From contig WACJ01000106.1 in assembly GCA_008973525.1 (NCBI GenBank), forward strand, positions 806,001 to 870,000: DNA of 64,000 nt, given 5' to 3'. Under the pieces are notes generated by a model. The model did not search any database. It was not told where the DNA came from and saw only the letters and a program-made list of their open reading frames with translations. Source of the stretch: Stenopsyche tienmushanensis (taxonomy: Eukaryota; Arthropoda; Insecta; Trichoptera; Stenopsychidae). Shown piece by piece: positions 21,831 to 32,256 of this stretch (the first letter of the stretch is position 1; every line of letters starts with the position of its first letter). The translations under genes were made by a program, and so were the position numbers.

Positions 21831-21905
21831 GAATATTGTGTGCTATCAACGGTGTAAAGGTTCATTTATTGATATACAAGATTGACACACGCTGCTCACT
21901 TTAGA
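21831..21905 (-). repeat. Family E repeat, minus-strand copy
   Basis: The copy reads 'gaatattgtgtgctatcaac' then 'aaggttcatttattgatata' and 'caagattgacacacgctgc', the reverse complement of family E. Confidence 0.45.
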
Positions 21906-22025
21906 ACTTTCTAAACAAAGGGTTAGGCTTACCGATTTCTACCAACATCTAACTCTACCAACGCTCATTAAATTGACGGATATAAAAAAGCGCATGATTT
22001 ATTTAAACTATAAACCACCCACGCG

Positions 22026-22120
22026 CTACTATGATATGTATTTGGTACACCATATGAAATTATGAAAAATTCTGAACCCCATATCTATAATATTTTATAT
22101 CGATATTCCCTTTATTATGT
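22026..22120 (-). repeat. TTAA miniature element (TTM), right half, decayed
   Basis: The sequence 'ctatgatatgtatttggtac' followed by 'accatatgaaat', 'tctgaaccccatatctataa' and 'tatcgatattccc' matches the right half of the complete element at 27238-27413, read inward from its end. Confidence 0.4.
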
Positions 22121-22458
22121 AAAGCAACTGGAAATTCAAGTGCAATTAAAATTATCCAGGTTTGTGATCATCCCCTGATCTAAACACCCATCCCTACATT
22201 AATCTGCATATGATTATTCAAAATATTTAATAATACATTTCATTTTAATACCGGTAACAAACCAAAATTTTATGCCAAATTTATATGGCATATATTATGT
22301 AAATCGACATGGAGCTTTTGAAAGAATTAATTTTCATACGGAACGCTTGGCTATTGTATATAGATTTTTATAAATTTATATCTATTTGGCATTGCATTTG
22401 AATAAAAACTACCTGATATATATTTTTAGAAAATATTGTGTTGTTTTGTGTAATCTTT
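22121..22458. other. AT-rich stretch, nothing recognised
   Basis: No shared repeat or coding signal was found. Confidence 0.3.
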
Positions 22459-22730
22459 TAATATATAAAAAATAATATCTGTTTGTTCGTATGTAATGCG
22501 CTGCCATACCGTTCATCAGATTGCGATAAAACTTCGTCCACGTATTGCTAAGGAATGCGCGAGTAACATAGTCCAATATATAAAATTCAATGTTTGTTTG
22601 TTCGTATTTAATGCGATGCCATACCGTTCATCCGATTGCAATAAAACTTTGTCAGCGTATTGTTTACACTTGCGGGAATAATATAGGCATAAAAAATATT
22701 GTTTATGTACGCAGTTTGTTATGCGTGATG
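22459..22730 (+). repeat. Helitron-like dimer (HEL)
   Basis: The first unit ends at 'aaggaatgcgcgagtaacat' and a second unit starts at 'atatataaaattcaatgttt', ending with 'acttgcgggaataatatagg' and 'tgtacgcagtttgttatgcg'. This is the same unit order as at 23521 and 45605. Confidence 0.6.
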
Positions 22731-23520
22731 TGAACTAAAAATCGTTCAGTATGAATATGTACTTTTGAAATAACCTAACGTCGCACATATACGCGCCAAT
22801 AGGAGTGAAAGGCATTCCTCTGTATAAAATATGCCTAAAACGGGCGTACTAAATGGATTTTTCCACTACATTAGATACGTAACTCGATACAGTCGCTCTG
22901 AGAAATCCGCGATATGGACCTATCCTAACATTTTGCCTCCGAACAAAAAAATCAGATACGATCAAGAACAGAACGCAAAAAAAGAGAAAAAATCCAACTC
23001 GGCATTTATCTCAATGAGATAAACGGTTACGTATTAAAAACAAAATAGAGCCTCCAGCTGAGCATGAAAGTAAAACGCTCAGCGAGATCAGGTTTTTAAA
23101 ACCGGTTTGCGACGAGCACTTCTGATTCGGTCACAATTTTAACCAATTGCTCTCGGACGACACGCGTTCATTGAATTTTTATTCTCCCGTGGGTTTGGAC
23201 TTTAAAAATGTATTAAATTGTATCCGCGCGAACGGCGTGTCACAATTGGCGCGAACGGCGTGTCACAGTTGTTGGTAATGGCACGTTTACGCGCGGGAAT
23301 TCCCCGAGCGATGAAACTAACATACATACGATTTGGCTCCAGATCAAAAGCATCGGGAGAGCTAAATGTATTCCCTATTGACTTAAAGACAAAAAAATTA
23401 AAACAATATTTCATGTGTCGACGAGAATCTAATGTCGCTCTTTATAAGCTGGAGGAAAAATAAAAGCGTTTATTCCTGCCTAACTTAAATTCCAATAATT
23501 CTACATTCAACGAAGCTAAT
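22731..23520. other. No recognised element
   Basis: At 23218-23272 the string 'gcgcgaacggcgtgtcaca' is nearly repeated in tandem ('cgcgcgaacggcgtgtcaca' then 'ggcgcgaacggcgtgtcaca'). The short frames here resemble no family. Confidence 0.3.
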
Positions 23521-23770
23521 CTAATATATAAAAATGAATTGGGTTTTGTTTGTTCGAAATGCGCTGCCATACAGTTCATCAGACTGCGATAAAACTTCGT
23601 GCACTTATTGTTAAAGATTCCGCGAGTAACATAGGCATAGTCGAATATATAAAAATCAATGTTTGTTTGTTCGTATTTAATGCGCTCCCATACCGTTCAT
23701 TAGATTGCGATAAAATTTTGCCAGCTTATTGCTTGCACTTTCTCAAATAATATAGGTATAATACAATTAA
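23521..23770 (+). repeat. Helitron-like dimer (HEL), well preserved
   Basis: Unit one carries 'atgaattgggttttgtttgt' and ends 'gattccgcgagtaacatagg'; unit two carries 'atcaatgtttgtttgttcgt' and ends 'ctcaaataatataggtataa'. Confidence 0.6.
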
Positions 23771-23777
23771 TTAATAC

Positions 23778-23850
23778 TTTCATATCGATATTCCTATTAT
23801 TAGAGTTGTAGTAAATGCATCATGGTAAACTAAAGGTTAGATGAAGACGT
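23778..23850 (-). repeat. TTAA miniature element fragment (TTM)
   Basis: The minus strand carries the left end: 'tttcatatcgatattcctat' through 'gtagtaaatgcatcatggta' to 'aaaggttag'. It abuts a HEL dimer. Confidence 0.45.
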
Positions 23851-23889
23851 ACGAGCTGCTAAGACAAACAGCGCAGTGGTCGACTAAAG

Positions 23890-24085
23890 TGCAGCAGATC
23901 ATATAAGGCCCCGGATACGCATTTATTCCCGAAAATGCCCTAAAAGAGGACGAAATGGTCACAAGGTCTTTGGTTCTAACTGGTCCGATTTTCGGATCGC
24001 TGACATGATGAATGAACGCCTCGCGATCGAACGCCATACCTAAACACGTCTACAGAACGATTACGAGCTCTCACTATAAAACGAA
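23890..24085 (+). repeat. GGTCCG-hairpin repeat (family GGT), copy 1 of 10
   Basis: The family reads 'cagatcatagaaaatgccct', 'aaaagaggacggagtggcca', 'tgtccaatcggtccg', 'ttttcggaccgctgatatga', 'cgaatgagcg', 'cgcgatcggatgccatacct'. Its centre is an inverted repeat, ggtccg..ttttcggacc. Copies are at 25305 (minus), 30972, 33400, 34560, 36768, 38380, 39150, 47180 (minus) and 57760. In this copy an extra 'ggccccggatacgcatttat' follows the first motif. I do not recognise the family. Similar minus-strand translations in several copies (HxSDPKxGP) come from shared descent and not from evident coding. Confidence 0.6.
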
Positions 24086-24149
24086 GTTATTCGCAGAAGA
24101 CTGTTCGGGTGGGATGTTTAAATTTATCGATCGAAAATGTTTTTCAATT

Positions 24150-24235
24150 TTTTATATCAACCTTTCCCTACCGGTGATGTATTTACTACACCTCGACTCT
24201 AATAATGGAAATATCGATATGAAATATAATAGATA
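24150..24235 (+). repeat. TTAA miniature element (TTM), left half
   Basis: The segment reads 'caacctttccctaccggtga' through 'tactacacctcgactctaat' to 'atatgaaatataatagatac', then breaks off. Confidence 0.5.
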
Positions 24236-24299
24236 CAACAGTGTCAACTTCTTACCTTACTTTATAAATGAACCTCGCAATACAATGTTTAAGCATTTC

Positions 24300-25190
24300 A
24301 ATTATTTCTATACTTTTCCTGGAGCATGCCAGGAAGGCGATTGTGGTTCTTTTGGATCATCGCCGTATATGAATTATTTTGCATAGTTTTCAACCGCAAA
24401 TGCTTTAATATCTTTTTCATTAAATCATCCACAAGATCGATATGGTGTAAAACCGCCTTAATAAATCATTAAACTGCAAATCGACATTTTCTACAAAATC
24501 GTTTAACTTCAGATTATCCATTCGAGATGAACAACAAGTAGGACATTGCGACTGAAAAATTAGCATTAAAGACATGACTGCCTTCTCAAGATCAAGTACG
24601 ACACTGCAATGACCCAAATGTGTAGTTCTTCAGCTTTGCCAGAACAGAACTTCCAATGTCTCATTTGGAAAAACGATTTTTTACGGATTAAATTTTCATT
24701 TCTAGCACATAATAAGTCAAAAATGCCTCTGGATCTGCCCACACGAACAGCGTCGTTGCTAATATATTTGAAAAATATAAAAATTTGCTCCGTGGGTGTA
24801 TCAGGATATTTCTGTATGTAAATATAAACAACATTGTGAACGCAATGTAGAGTTAATCAAATTATTCGCAATGCAGACATTAATCGACGACGAAGATCCG
24901 TTTGCATTATCAGTGCTGAATGATTTAAAAATTCAGCCAACGTGACAAGGTCCTGAAACTTCTTAATGGTGCGATCAATCTCTTGGGCATTCTGTGTTAA
25001 ATATAGCATTTTGTACAAAAAGGAGCATTCAATACAGCGACTTGGGTTTCAACTCAATTTTTCATCGGGGAAAAGTCACAAGACACTTGTTCAATGCTCA
25101 ATAATGCATACGCCAGACAACAAAAGATTCTTCTTAAAAGATAAATCATGCCATAAAAGGCAATCAATTACATCGGATTGTATTGAATAA
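24300..25190 (-). pseudogene. Decayed unrecognised coding region
   Basis: One minus-strand frame is open from 25048 to 24566 with a single TGA at 24857-24859. It reads IECSFLYKMLYLTQNAQEI, DRTIKKFQDLVTLAEFLNHS and LRRRLMSALRI before the stop, and YPDTPTEQIFIFFKYIS, DAVRVGRSRGIFDLLCARNE and MRHWKFCSGKAEELHIW after it. Coding-like text then continues in a second frame (DLEKAVMSLMLIFQSQ, MDNLKLNDFVENVDLQFNDL; to 24420) and a third (HHIDLVDDLMKKILKH; to about 24300). Upstream, SDVIDCLLWHDLSFKKNLLL (about 25180-25120) adds another piece with stops after it. I do not recognise the protein; a transposon gene or an old host pseudogene are both possible. Confidence 0.4.
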
Positions 25191-25304
25191 AAATACTCGA
25201 AAAGATATTGTGTTTATTATTTCAACAAATATTCCCTGAATATTGATTGTAAAATTTGAGCAGCCCACGCGGTCTGACTTCTTCAGATAATTTCGTTTCA
25301 TGAG

Positions 25305-25465
25305 TTTGTAATCGTTCTGTGAGCGGTCCGAAAATCGGACCGATTGGACATACGGACTTTGTGTCTGCTCCGTCCTCTTTTAGGGCTTTTTGCGCAGCCT
25401 TTTCTACGATCTATACGATCATGAAAGCAACAGGCGTTTCATAGCCTTGTTACGGCCCTGTATAC
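25305..25465 (-). repeat. GGT hairpin repeat, minus-strand copy 2
   Basis: The segment 'gagcggtccgaaaatcggac' with 'gattggacatacgga', 'ctccgtcctcttttagggct' and 'tatacgatcatgaaag' is the family in reverse orientation. Confidence 0.6.
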
Positions 25466-25889
25466 AAGTCACATATCCACAACAAATATTGAATGATATT
25501 CAATCGTCACAAATATAATTCAATTTTAAATTATATTGTGTGATAATTTCAATTTTTATTGAGCAAGTTTAATAGCAGTTGTTTGTATACAATATGACAA
25601 ATAGACAAAGTATGTCATGGGATGACACCACAAGCTGATGATGTTAATCATCGTGCGTATATTTTTTGATGATGTATAAAACTATGAAGCATCATATTAA
25701 CTTTGAAGCATTTTCCTAAATCATAAATCTATCGGCCAAGTTCCGCATGGGTATGATTAAGTTGTCTATGGACAAAGTCAGGGGTATAAAGGAAAGATAT
25801 TCTATACCCCAAAACTGTTCCTTACTATGAACATTATTGGTAATTCATGTTGTTCAAAATTAAGATACAATATTGCTGTAACTTTATAT
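25466..25889. other. AT-rich stretch, nothing recognised
   Basis: No repeat or coding signal was found. Confidence 0.3.
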
Positions 25890-26135
25890 TATGTTGACCC
25901 GTTAATGAGTAATCCCACATATGCTGCGAACGGACTCGATTGATTGCGAAAATTAATGAAACGGAGACAGAAACGGGTGTCTTGCGTACATCGATTGCAA
26001 GATCGTGATGTAAAGGCACCCCTACACGTCTAATTTTTTTCAAATATTGCAAAAAGAGATTCATAGCGCCTCATTTCCAATGCCGTGATCAATCATTTAG
26101 GTCTTATTAGAATCTTAATAAATAGTAGAAAGCCA
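25890..26135 (+). repeat. Family Q repeat (mariner-associated), diverged copy
   Basis: The segment contains 'cggagacagaaacgggtgtc', 'ttgcgtacatcgattg' and, further right, 'gtcttattagaatcttaata' with 'tagtagaaagccacataaat'. The first part matches 49870-49905 and the second matches 42035-42080. Confidence 0.35.
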
Positions 26136-27237
26136 CATAAATTTCTCCCCATTTGTTCCTTTAAATCGGTGTTTTAATACTGTGTTAAAATGTCGTTCGT
26201 TATTGAAATAAAAACAGCGACATTGCGCGTATTTTTGTTGCTTTTGCATTACTTATTGCTGTTTACAATGGCATTCAAGCAAATTAATTGCGTCCACCGT
26301 CCCAGGAAGTGTTAAATGGCCCATTCACAAGCACAAATGATCCAATTTAAGCAAATAAAGACTCGGATTTTCAACATGGGATATTTCACTTAGCAGGAGA
26401 TCGTCCGAACAAAGAAACAAAGAAACTCGAGGTGAAAGCAAAATCCACACGGAGCAAATCGACGATCGTAGAAAAAACTACTTATCCACTTGTGTGCGTA
26501 CTCTTTGAAGATCTTCAAAGGCCGAGCGTATCATCGTCGGGTATTAATCGAGATAATTTGGGGTTCTGTGTCTTATCATAGATTACGGAATCTCGAATGT
26601 CGTAATTAGATTAACATGTGTTCATAATCAAGGTAAGCTCGAGTCGAGTGGGTGTTAGGTTTTACCTTTAGCACCCACGCCCGGAAATGAAAGAAGATTT
26701 AAATTTATCAAGGCGAATGCTCGGAAGAAACTGTTGAAGAGGGCGACTTTTCTGCCGATTATCCGCCTAGGAAGTGGAAATCGCCGGAGTTGGCACCTCG
26801 TTTATTTCCTTTTTCTGGCGCAGACCACATACTTGGCACCGGGACAAGACAATATATTCCAAATGCGAGCAACCACCAGAGCAGGCGGTAATAGATTCTG
26901 GCATTGGAGCAAAAAAGTGAAAATCTTCACAATTTTGGATGGTCGCTTTGCACATGCGAAGAAAGTTCACTTGCAGTTGAACATCAGCTTTTTAATTGTG
27001 ATGATTAACAAATTAATCTACGCTTTCGATTGATTGTATCACATCGATTTTACACGTAAAACGTACGTTTACGTGATTCGTGCATTCATTTTTTAATTGG
27101 ATAAACGCTTAATTGCAATAATGATTTTAGCTCAAGCTCAATTGAAAACCCGACAAGATGAACGTGACGTTAAAATAACACGTTTATTTATGACAAAATT
27201 CTAAAAAGTTGGATCTAGGTCTTCGTTTTAAACGCCA
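26136..27237. other. Apparently single-copy DNA, no gene recognised
   Basis: A 99-codon plus-strand frame at 26734-27033 shows no family resemblance. The 26640-26980 part is GC-balanced. Confidence 0.3.
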
Positions 27238-27413
27238 TTAACCTTTCCCCTACGATGCTATGTATTTAGTACGCCATATGCATTCTAAAACCCTGTATTT
27301 ATTATATTTCATATCGAGATTCAATGTAGCAATGCTGTAAAAATTCCCATTATTACAACATTACTAAAACTCGACACTGTGTAGTAAATACATCATAGTA
27401 AAAAAAATGTTAA
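27238..27413. mobile_element. Complete TTAA-flanked miniature transposon (TTM)
   Basis: The element is bounded by TTAA at 27238-27241 and at 27410-27413. The left terminus runs 'cctttcccctacgatgctat' then gtatttagtac; the right terminus, read inward, runs catttttttttactatgatg then tatttactac. They form imperfect inverted repeats of about 30 bases. The centre holds 'attatatttcatatcgagat' and 'aattcccattatta', with what may be a short extra insertion between them. The length of about 176 bases, TTAA flanks and absence of an open frame fit a piggyBac-type MITE. Fragments are found at 22026, 23778, 24150, 42610 and 47415 and inside every COMP repeat. Confidence 0.65.
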
Positions 27414-27667
27414 AACAATGATCAAACGCACAAATCTCAATATAAAGTCATCAAATTTTGACGCCTGAATGTCATTATATAATGTTTACACGTGTAAATC
27501 TAAATTAAAATAATGGAATAAAGCAAATCCGATTGAGCTCAAATAAAATTTAAATCCATTTCGAATTTGAAATATAGTTTTTAGTCAGGCGACGATGAAA
27601 AGTCGACTTTATTGGCCAAGGTCTTTATTATTAGCGGAGAAAAATACCCAATTGCGAGCCCTCGGGA

Positions 27668-27735
27668 TGACGCATCTTCCCGCGGCCAAGATCGTCGGTC
27701 GACCTTTATCCTTTTCTGCGTGTTTGCATTCAATA
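27668..27735 (+). repeat. Family D repeat, copy 3
   Basis: The segment carries 'cgcatcttcccgcggccaag', then 'atcgtcggtcgacctttatc' and 'ttttctgcgtgtttgcattc'. Confidence 0.5.
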
Positions 27736-28570
27736 TTCGCGAAGGGCAACAAGAAGCCAATATAAACTATGCATTTATTATTCGAATAATGAATATAAAA
27801 TTGGTAAAATATTCAAATATTAAGGGAGGTTTCCACCTCGTTGGTTAAGTTGGTTAAATCGATATAAATCTGAAGCTGAGAAGCGGAGAAACTTTAAATG
27901 CGTTTTTCTCGAAAATACTTTTTCCAAGCACATGGAAGTGCTCCCACACGCCCTAGATAAGCATTTTTCGTGAAATTTGGCAGGCACGTGTATAATAAAC
28001 GTCTTCATCGTATAGACTACAACTATCCAAAAATATTCATAAATGTATATTTAATGAACAATAAACTACAAAAAATGTTGATAAAAACACAATTTTTTCT
28101 TTGATTGCTCACTATTTTTTTATTTTCCTATATTTTTTCTTAATTATAGTCTAAGCTATACTCAATATTATACAAATTAAAAATATGTTTAATTTATTTG
28201 CTGCAAATTACTAGTTCAAAAATTAGGACTTCCATGATGAATAATGTCATCGCTGGCGCACCTAAATATATGGCTAATTTAACAGGATGCAATTTTAGGA
28301 ATCAGGAGATTTATGGAAAATGAGCTGTTTGAATTTCTATGAATTGGGAAATTGGCATTTGATTTTCTCGAAAAGAAGTTTGCCTCTTTGGATTTCTTGG
28401 ACTTTTCCTGCGGTCCAAAACTTGGACTTGGAAATATCGACTGAGCATATTCGGAGAACGATCGATTTGTGAAAGTATAAGGGCAAATATAATATTGATA
28501 TATAATGAACTGTCAAAAGGCTATAAATTGAGGCGCTTGCAAATGTTTTCTTTGTTGATACATTCAAATA
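27736..28570. other. AT-rich stretch, nothing recognised
   Basis: No shared repeat or coding signal was found. Confidence 0.3.
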
Positions 28571-28574
28571 TCAA

Positions 28575-28960
28575 TTGGGTCTTTTTTATGAGAATTTAAA
28601 GTTATGCAATTTTCAAAAATGATGGACCTATCCCTCTTTTTTCTATTGAGAATAAAGCTTTTTTTATGCGAATTCGCACAAAAAAAATCTAAAATTAACA
28701 CTTGTGCAAGTTACAACCATCATAATGTGAAAGGGCAAATGGAATTGTTTTTAAATCTGGAAACTCTTCTCAAAAGCTTAAGAATTGCATTTGTATTATT
28801 ATCGAGTGATTTTTTTATTAACTTTTTTATGCGATTTATGATACATTCTATCACATTGATTTGATGTTATGCGGTTTTCAAAAAAATGTAACTGTGTAAA
28901 ACCCTCAGTTTTTTATGTAGTTCAAGTTTTTTTTTTATGCGATTTTTTTATATGCGACTC
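28575..28960. repeat. Foldback AT-rich repeats (FB), two adjoining copies
   Basis: The first copy reads 'gttatgcaattttcaaaaat', 'gatggacctatccctctttt' and 'tttatgcgaattcgcacaaa'; the second reads 'atgttatgcggttttcaaaa', 'ttttttatgtagttcaagtt' and 'ttttatgcgatttttttata'. The same order, including 'caacaccat'-like spacers between the copies, recurs at 42360-42930. Confidence 0.5.
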
Positions 28961-28964
28961 CTCT

Positions 28965-29800
28965 TGGAACGTAGAGCACATAACAATAGTAGTAATTAGC
29001 ACCAAAAATAAGTAGAAAAAATTGAAATTTCTATTCATCTTCTACTCTCTTCATCGTCTGGAGCAATCTTGCTCTCTCGTCGACATTCGTTCGGTCTATT
29101 TATGTCCACCGACGAAGAGGGCATGACTGAAGAGCAACGATGCATTTGCTTTTATGGTGCACGCCCATATGCAATAATGTACTTTGCCATTGCGAAACGC
29201 TTTTTTCCAAATGCCCAAAGCCATAAATCAAAAGCAATTTCCCGATTTAATCACTGTACACAATTAGTGGATCTAGGATCCGGTCGAGCTCGTCGCCCAC
29301 CACTCGAAGATCGACGATTGCACGGAGGAAGCCGGCGGTGTGCAAAGACTCGGAGGTCGTAAAAATCAAAAAAATCTTTGCTATTCGTCGACCTTCGGGC
29401 GCAAATTGGTAATAAATCCAAATTAAACAGTCGAAATAGCTCCGAACGATTGCATAACGCGGCTCACGGATCTCAACGAGAGAAAGGAACTCTTTCTGTT
29501 ATGACTGACGTGTGATTATTAGTCGTTCGTTGATGCTGGCTCTATTTTAAAGTTGGGCTTCTCACAATTGTGTTTATTTAAAGTTAATCCGAAAATAAAT
29601 TGATGCGGATTTAAGGCGGAAGACGTGCCGATGGGTGCACGATGGGCGCATAGACGGTGTCGCCACTCTATTGCGTGCGGATAACTTCACAATCAACGAA
29701 TCGCATGAAAAAATTCTTAAATAATCGAATTAGCTATAATCTTAGATCAATCGATCGTAATTCAATTGAATATTCAAGAATTTATTGCCAGTGCGGCCGA
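28965..29800. other. No recognised element
   Basis: The part at 29060-29360 is GC-balanced and has a 97-codon plus-strand frame without family resemblance; it may be single-copy host DNA. Confidence 0.3.
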
Positions 29801-29880
29801 CTGGAAAGAACGCATATTACAGCGGCCAAGACTATCGGTCGACCTTTTTATTTATTTCCTTCGCGTACACATTTCAACCT
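29801..29880 (+). repeat. Family D repeat, copy 4
   Basis: The segment carries 'gcggccaagactatcggtcg' and accttttta, followed by 'ccttcgcgtacacatttcaa'. Confidence 0.45.
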
Positions 29881-30650
29881 CATAATTAAAAACTATTTCA
29901 TTCCTTAAGCTATATGATATCAACCGAGCACAATATATTTTTTGTATTTTATACACATTTCTTGACTATTTTCTTCGTATAGTTCGAGAGTGAGGCCACA
30001 AATCTTCGATCCGTCGTTCTTAAACAAGTCTGAATTCCACGTCAAAATTCGTAAGTTTCGTCTGATCGATTGGCATAGTTTCTTTGCCTAATTTGTTTTA
30101 TATGAAACGACAGACCTTCGAGTCGAATCCGAGGCCTTTCTTTGAATGGGAACGTTTTTTGGGAAGGAAAATTGTTTCATCCCGAGACAAACTTTCACAA
30201 GAGCCTGGCTCGCAGCCAGCGACGACAAAGAGCGCGTCATTTATATACGCACGTGTTTATTTAGACGCGGTCGAAATGTTCGCGAACATGTTCGTCATCT
30301 GATCTGATTCAATTTTATCCCGATTGATACCCGACGTCTTCCAGGAAATCTTCCCGACAAATCGGCACATTGCCCCGGGATATGTATTCCGAGCGATTTA
30401 TGACATGTCGAAGAATTTATGGGATTTTGTAACGTTTCGAATCGGAAAATATTTACGGGTCACGTAGCTATATATAGGCCATTATGATCTGCCCCAACGT
30501 ATGTAAACGATTTTCAAAACCTGTTGTTTATTTTATCTGGAATAGAAGAGGCGCAAAATGCGAAAATCGATTTAAAAAAAAAACAAACTACGGACTGACT
30601 GAAATGACTGATTTTGCCTCTAAAATTTCACTAAAATTTTAAATGGTGTT
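29881..30650. other. Apparently single-copy DNA, no gene recognised
   Basis: The composition is GC-balanced at 29980-30480. The 72-codon frame at 30084-30302 has no family resemblance. Confidence 0.3.
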
Positions 30651-30755
30651 ATTCCCACAAGTGTAAACAATGACTTGACAAAGTTTTGTTGCAATCGGAT
30701 GAACGGTATGGCAGCGCATTAAATACGAACAAAGTTTAATTTTTATATATTAGAT
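30651..30755 (-). repeat. Helitron-like repeat (HEL), single minus-strand unit
   Basis: The segment reads 'attcccacaagtgtaaacaa', 'gcaatcggatgaacggtatg' and 'gcagcgcattaaatacgaac', ending 'tttttatatattaga'. Confidence 0.55.
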
Positions 30756-30971
30756 TATATACACACCATTTAAATTGATTGTTTAGAGTTGTCTCAATTC
30801 ACTAATAAAACCATAATAAGAACGGGTTTTTATGAGGCATTCTGACTAGTTCATCCCAAAAAGATTTACTTGCGTAATGTGTGTTTTAAAATAATATACA
30901 AAAATAGTCCCAAACACCCGACCTGATGTATAGATGCCGGTTATTGTAGTAAAAAATACTATTATATATGG

Positions 30972-31112
30972 TGTAGATCATAGAAAATGCCGCAAAAGGC
31001 CCTAAAAGAGGATGGAGTGGCCATAAGGTTTATATGCTCAATCGGTCCACTTTTCGGACCGCTGATGTGACGAATGTGTGGCACGCGATCGGATGCCATA
31101 CGAGCGATGCCT
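30972..31112 (+). repeat. GGT hairpin repeat, copy 3
   Basis: The copy shows 'tagatcatagaaaatgccgc', 'ctaaaagaggatggagtggc', 'atgctcaatcggtccacttt' and 'tcggaccgctgatgtgacga', ending 'gcgatcggatgccatacgag'. Confidence 0.6.
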
Positions 31113-31845
31113 TTATATTTTTATTGGAATAAGAAATCGGTTCCGTTAATAGATCGGCTAAGATGTATTTTTAAATGTTTTATTCGAGTGTTCATTTTGT
31201 TTGTTTGTATTAATAGATTGAGTCTTCAGCAAAAAAAATCTAATTTGAACCTACGTCGTAATCCTGAACTTCGTCGTATCGCCAAATACGTCGCTCCTTT
31301 TTTATGCGGATCGAATAACCGTCGAAAGACATTAAGCCCACGTAAGCATCGCTAGGAGAATGATGAACCTGATTATAAAAGATCAAACAAAAATACGAGG
31401 CCGCATTTTATGCTCATCCCCCATCGCCATAATAACTTCATCCCCTAAATATATCCGAAAATGAAGATGCGCAGCATCAAATAAAGACAACGAACGGCGG
31501 GGTCGAGACACTAACTAATTATTTTTCGAAAGTCTTTAAACAAGTTACAGTAGACTCGGATAATTAATGAAGATTTATGTTGCCACAGTTTCACAAGACA
31601 AATTTGGGGGTCTGCCCCCCATCGAAACCACGTGTCCATATCAACTACGACGCTGGAGTAATTTTAAGAAAATAAAACGGGCTACATCAGGCTCTGGGAG
31701 TTGAAGAAAAGTTGAGCCAAAATCAATAGGCTCCGAAATTTCGAGTTCCTATTTGGCAGCACATGATAATCCATCGTTTAAAACTTTTCCCAGATGATGT
31801 AAATAAAATAAATGTAAAATTAAAAGCAAAGTTACAACCCGCGTG
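31113..31845. other. Mostly unrecognised; pogo-like end at 31547
   Basis: At 31547 the sequence 'cagtagactcggataattaa' resembles pogo-type termini, and 'gggggtctgccccccatcg' follows at about 31605-31624 as a G/C-run hairpin. Nothing else was identified. Confidence 0.3.
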
Positions 31846-31849
31846 CTTA

Positions 31850-32256
31850 TCATATTAGGTGAAGCGGAAAGAAATGTCTTTTTTTTTAATTATTTGTTAA
31901 AATTATTCTTCACTTGTTCCACAGAAGTGATTTTTAATAGCGAAGTGAATGTCGTTATGACTTGAAAAGATGATAGTCTGAAGGTGCAATGTCTGGGTAG
32001 CTTCTTTTGCTTTTAATCCTTAATCGAATAAAAACAGTAAATAAGATCGCAAATGGGTTTCATCAATTTCTGGCTTGGACATTTTCACTATGGCTAAAAA
32101 AATATAAAAATATTTTAAAAAGTATGACAAACAACAGAGCTTCAAAATGACACCAACCTTGACGTATTCACTCGACAGCAACCTGAGACAAACTAACGGC
32201 AAAGACGCAACCAAAAAAAATGACATTTCTTTCCGCTTTATCTGATATAATGTAAC
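31850..32256. mobile_element. Terminal-inverted-repeat element, about 0.4 kb
   Basis: The string aagcggaaagaaatgtc at 31862-31878 is repeated in perfect inverse as gacatttctttccgctt at 32222-32238. The match extends imperfectly outward ('tcatattaggtg' against 'tctgatataatg' inverted) and inward into T-runs, giving termini of about 35 bases. The interior is AT-rich without an open frame of note. Nearby TA dinucleotides could be the target duplication of a Tc1/mariner-type MITE, which is not proven. Confidence 0.55.
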
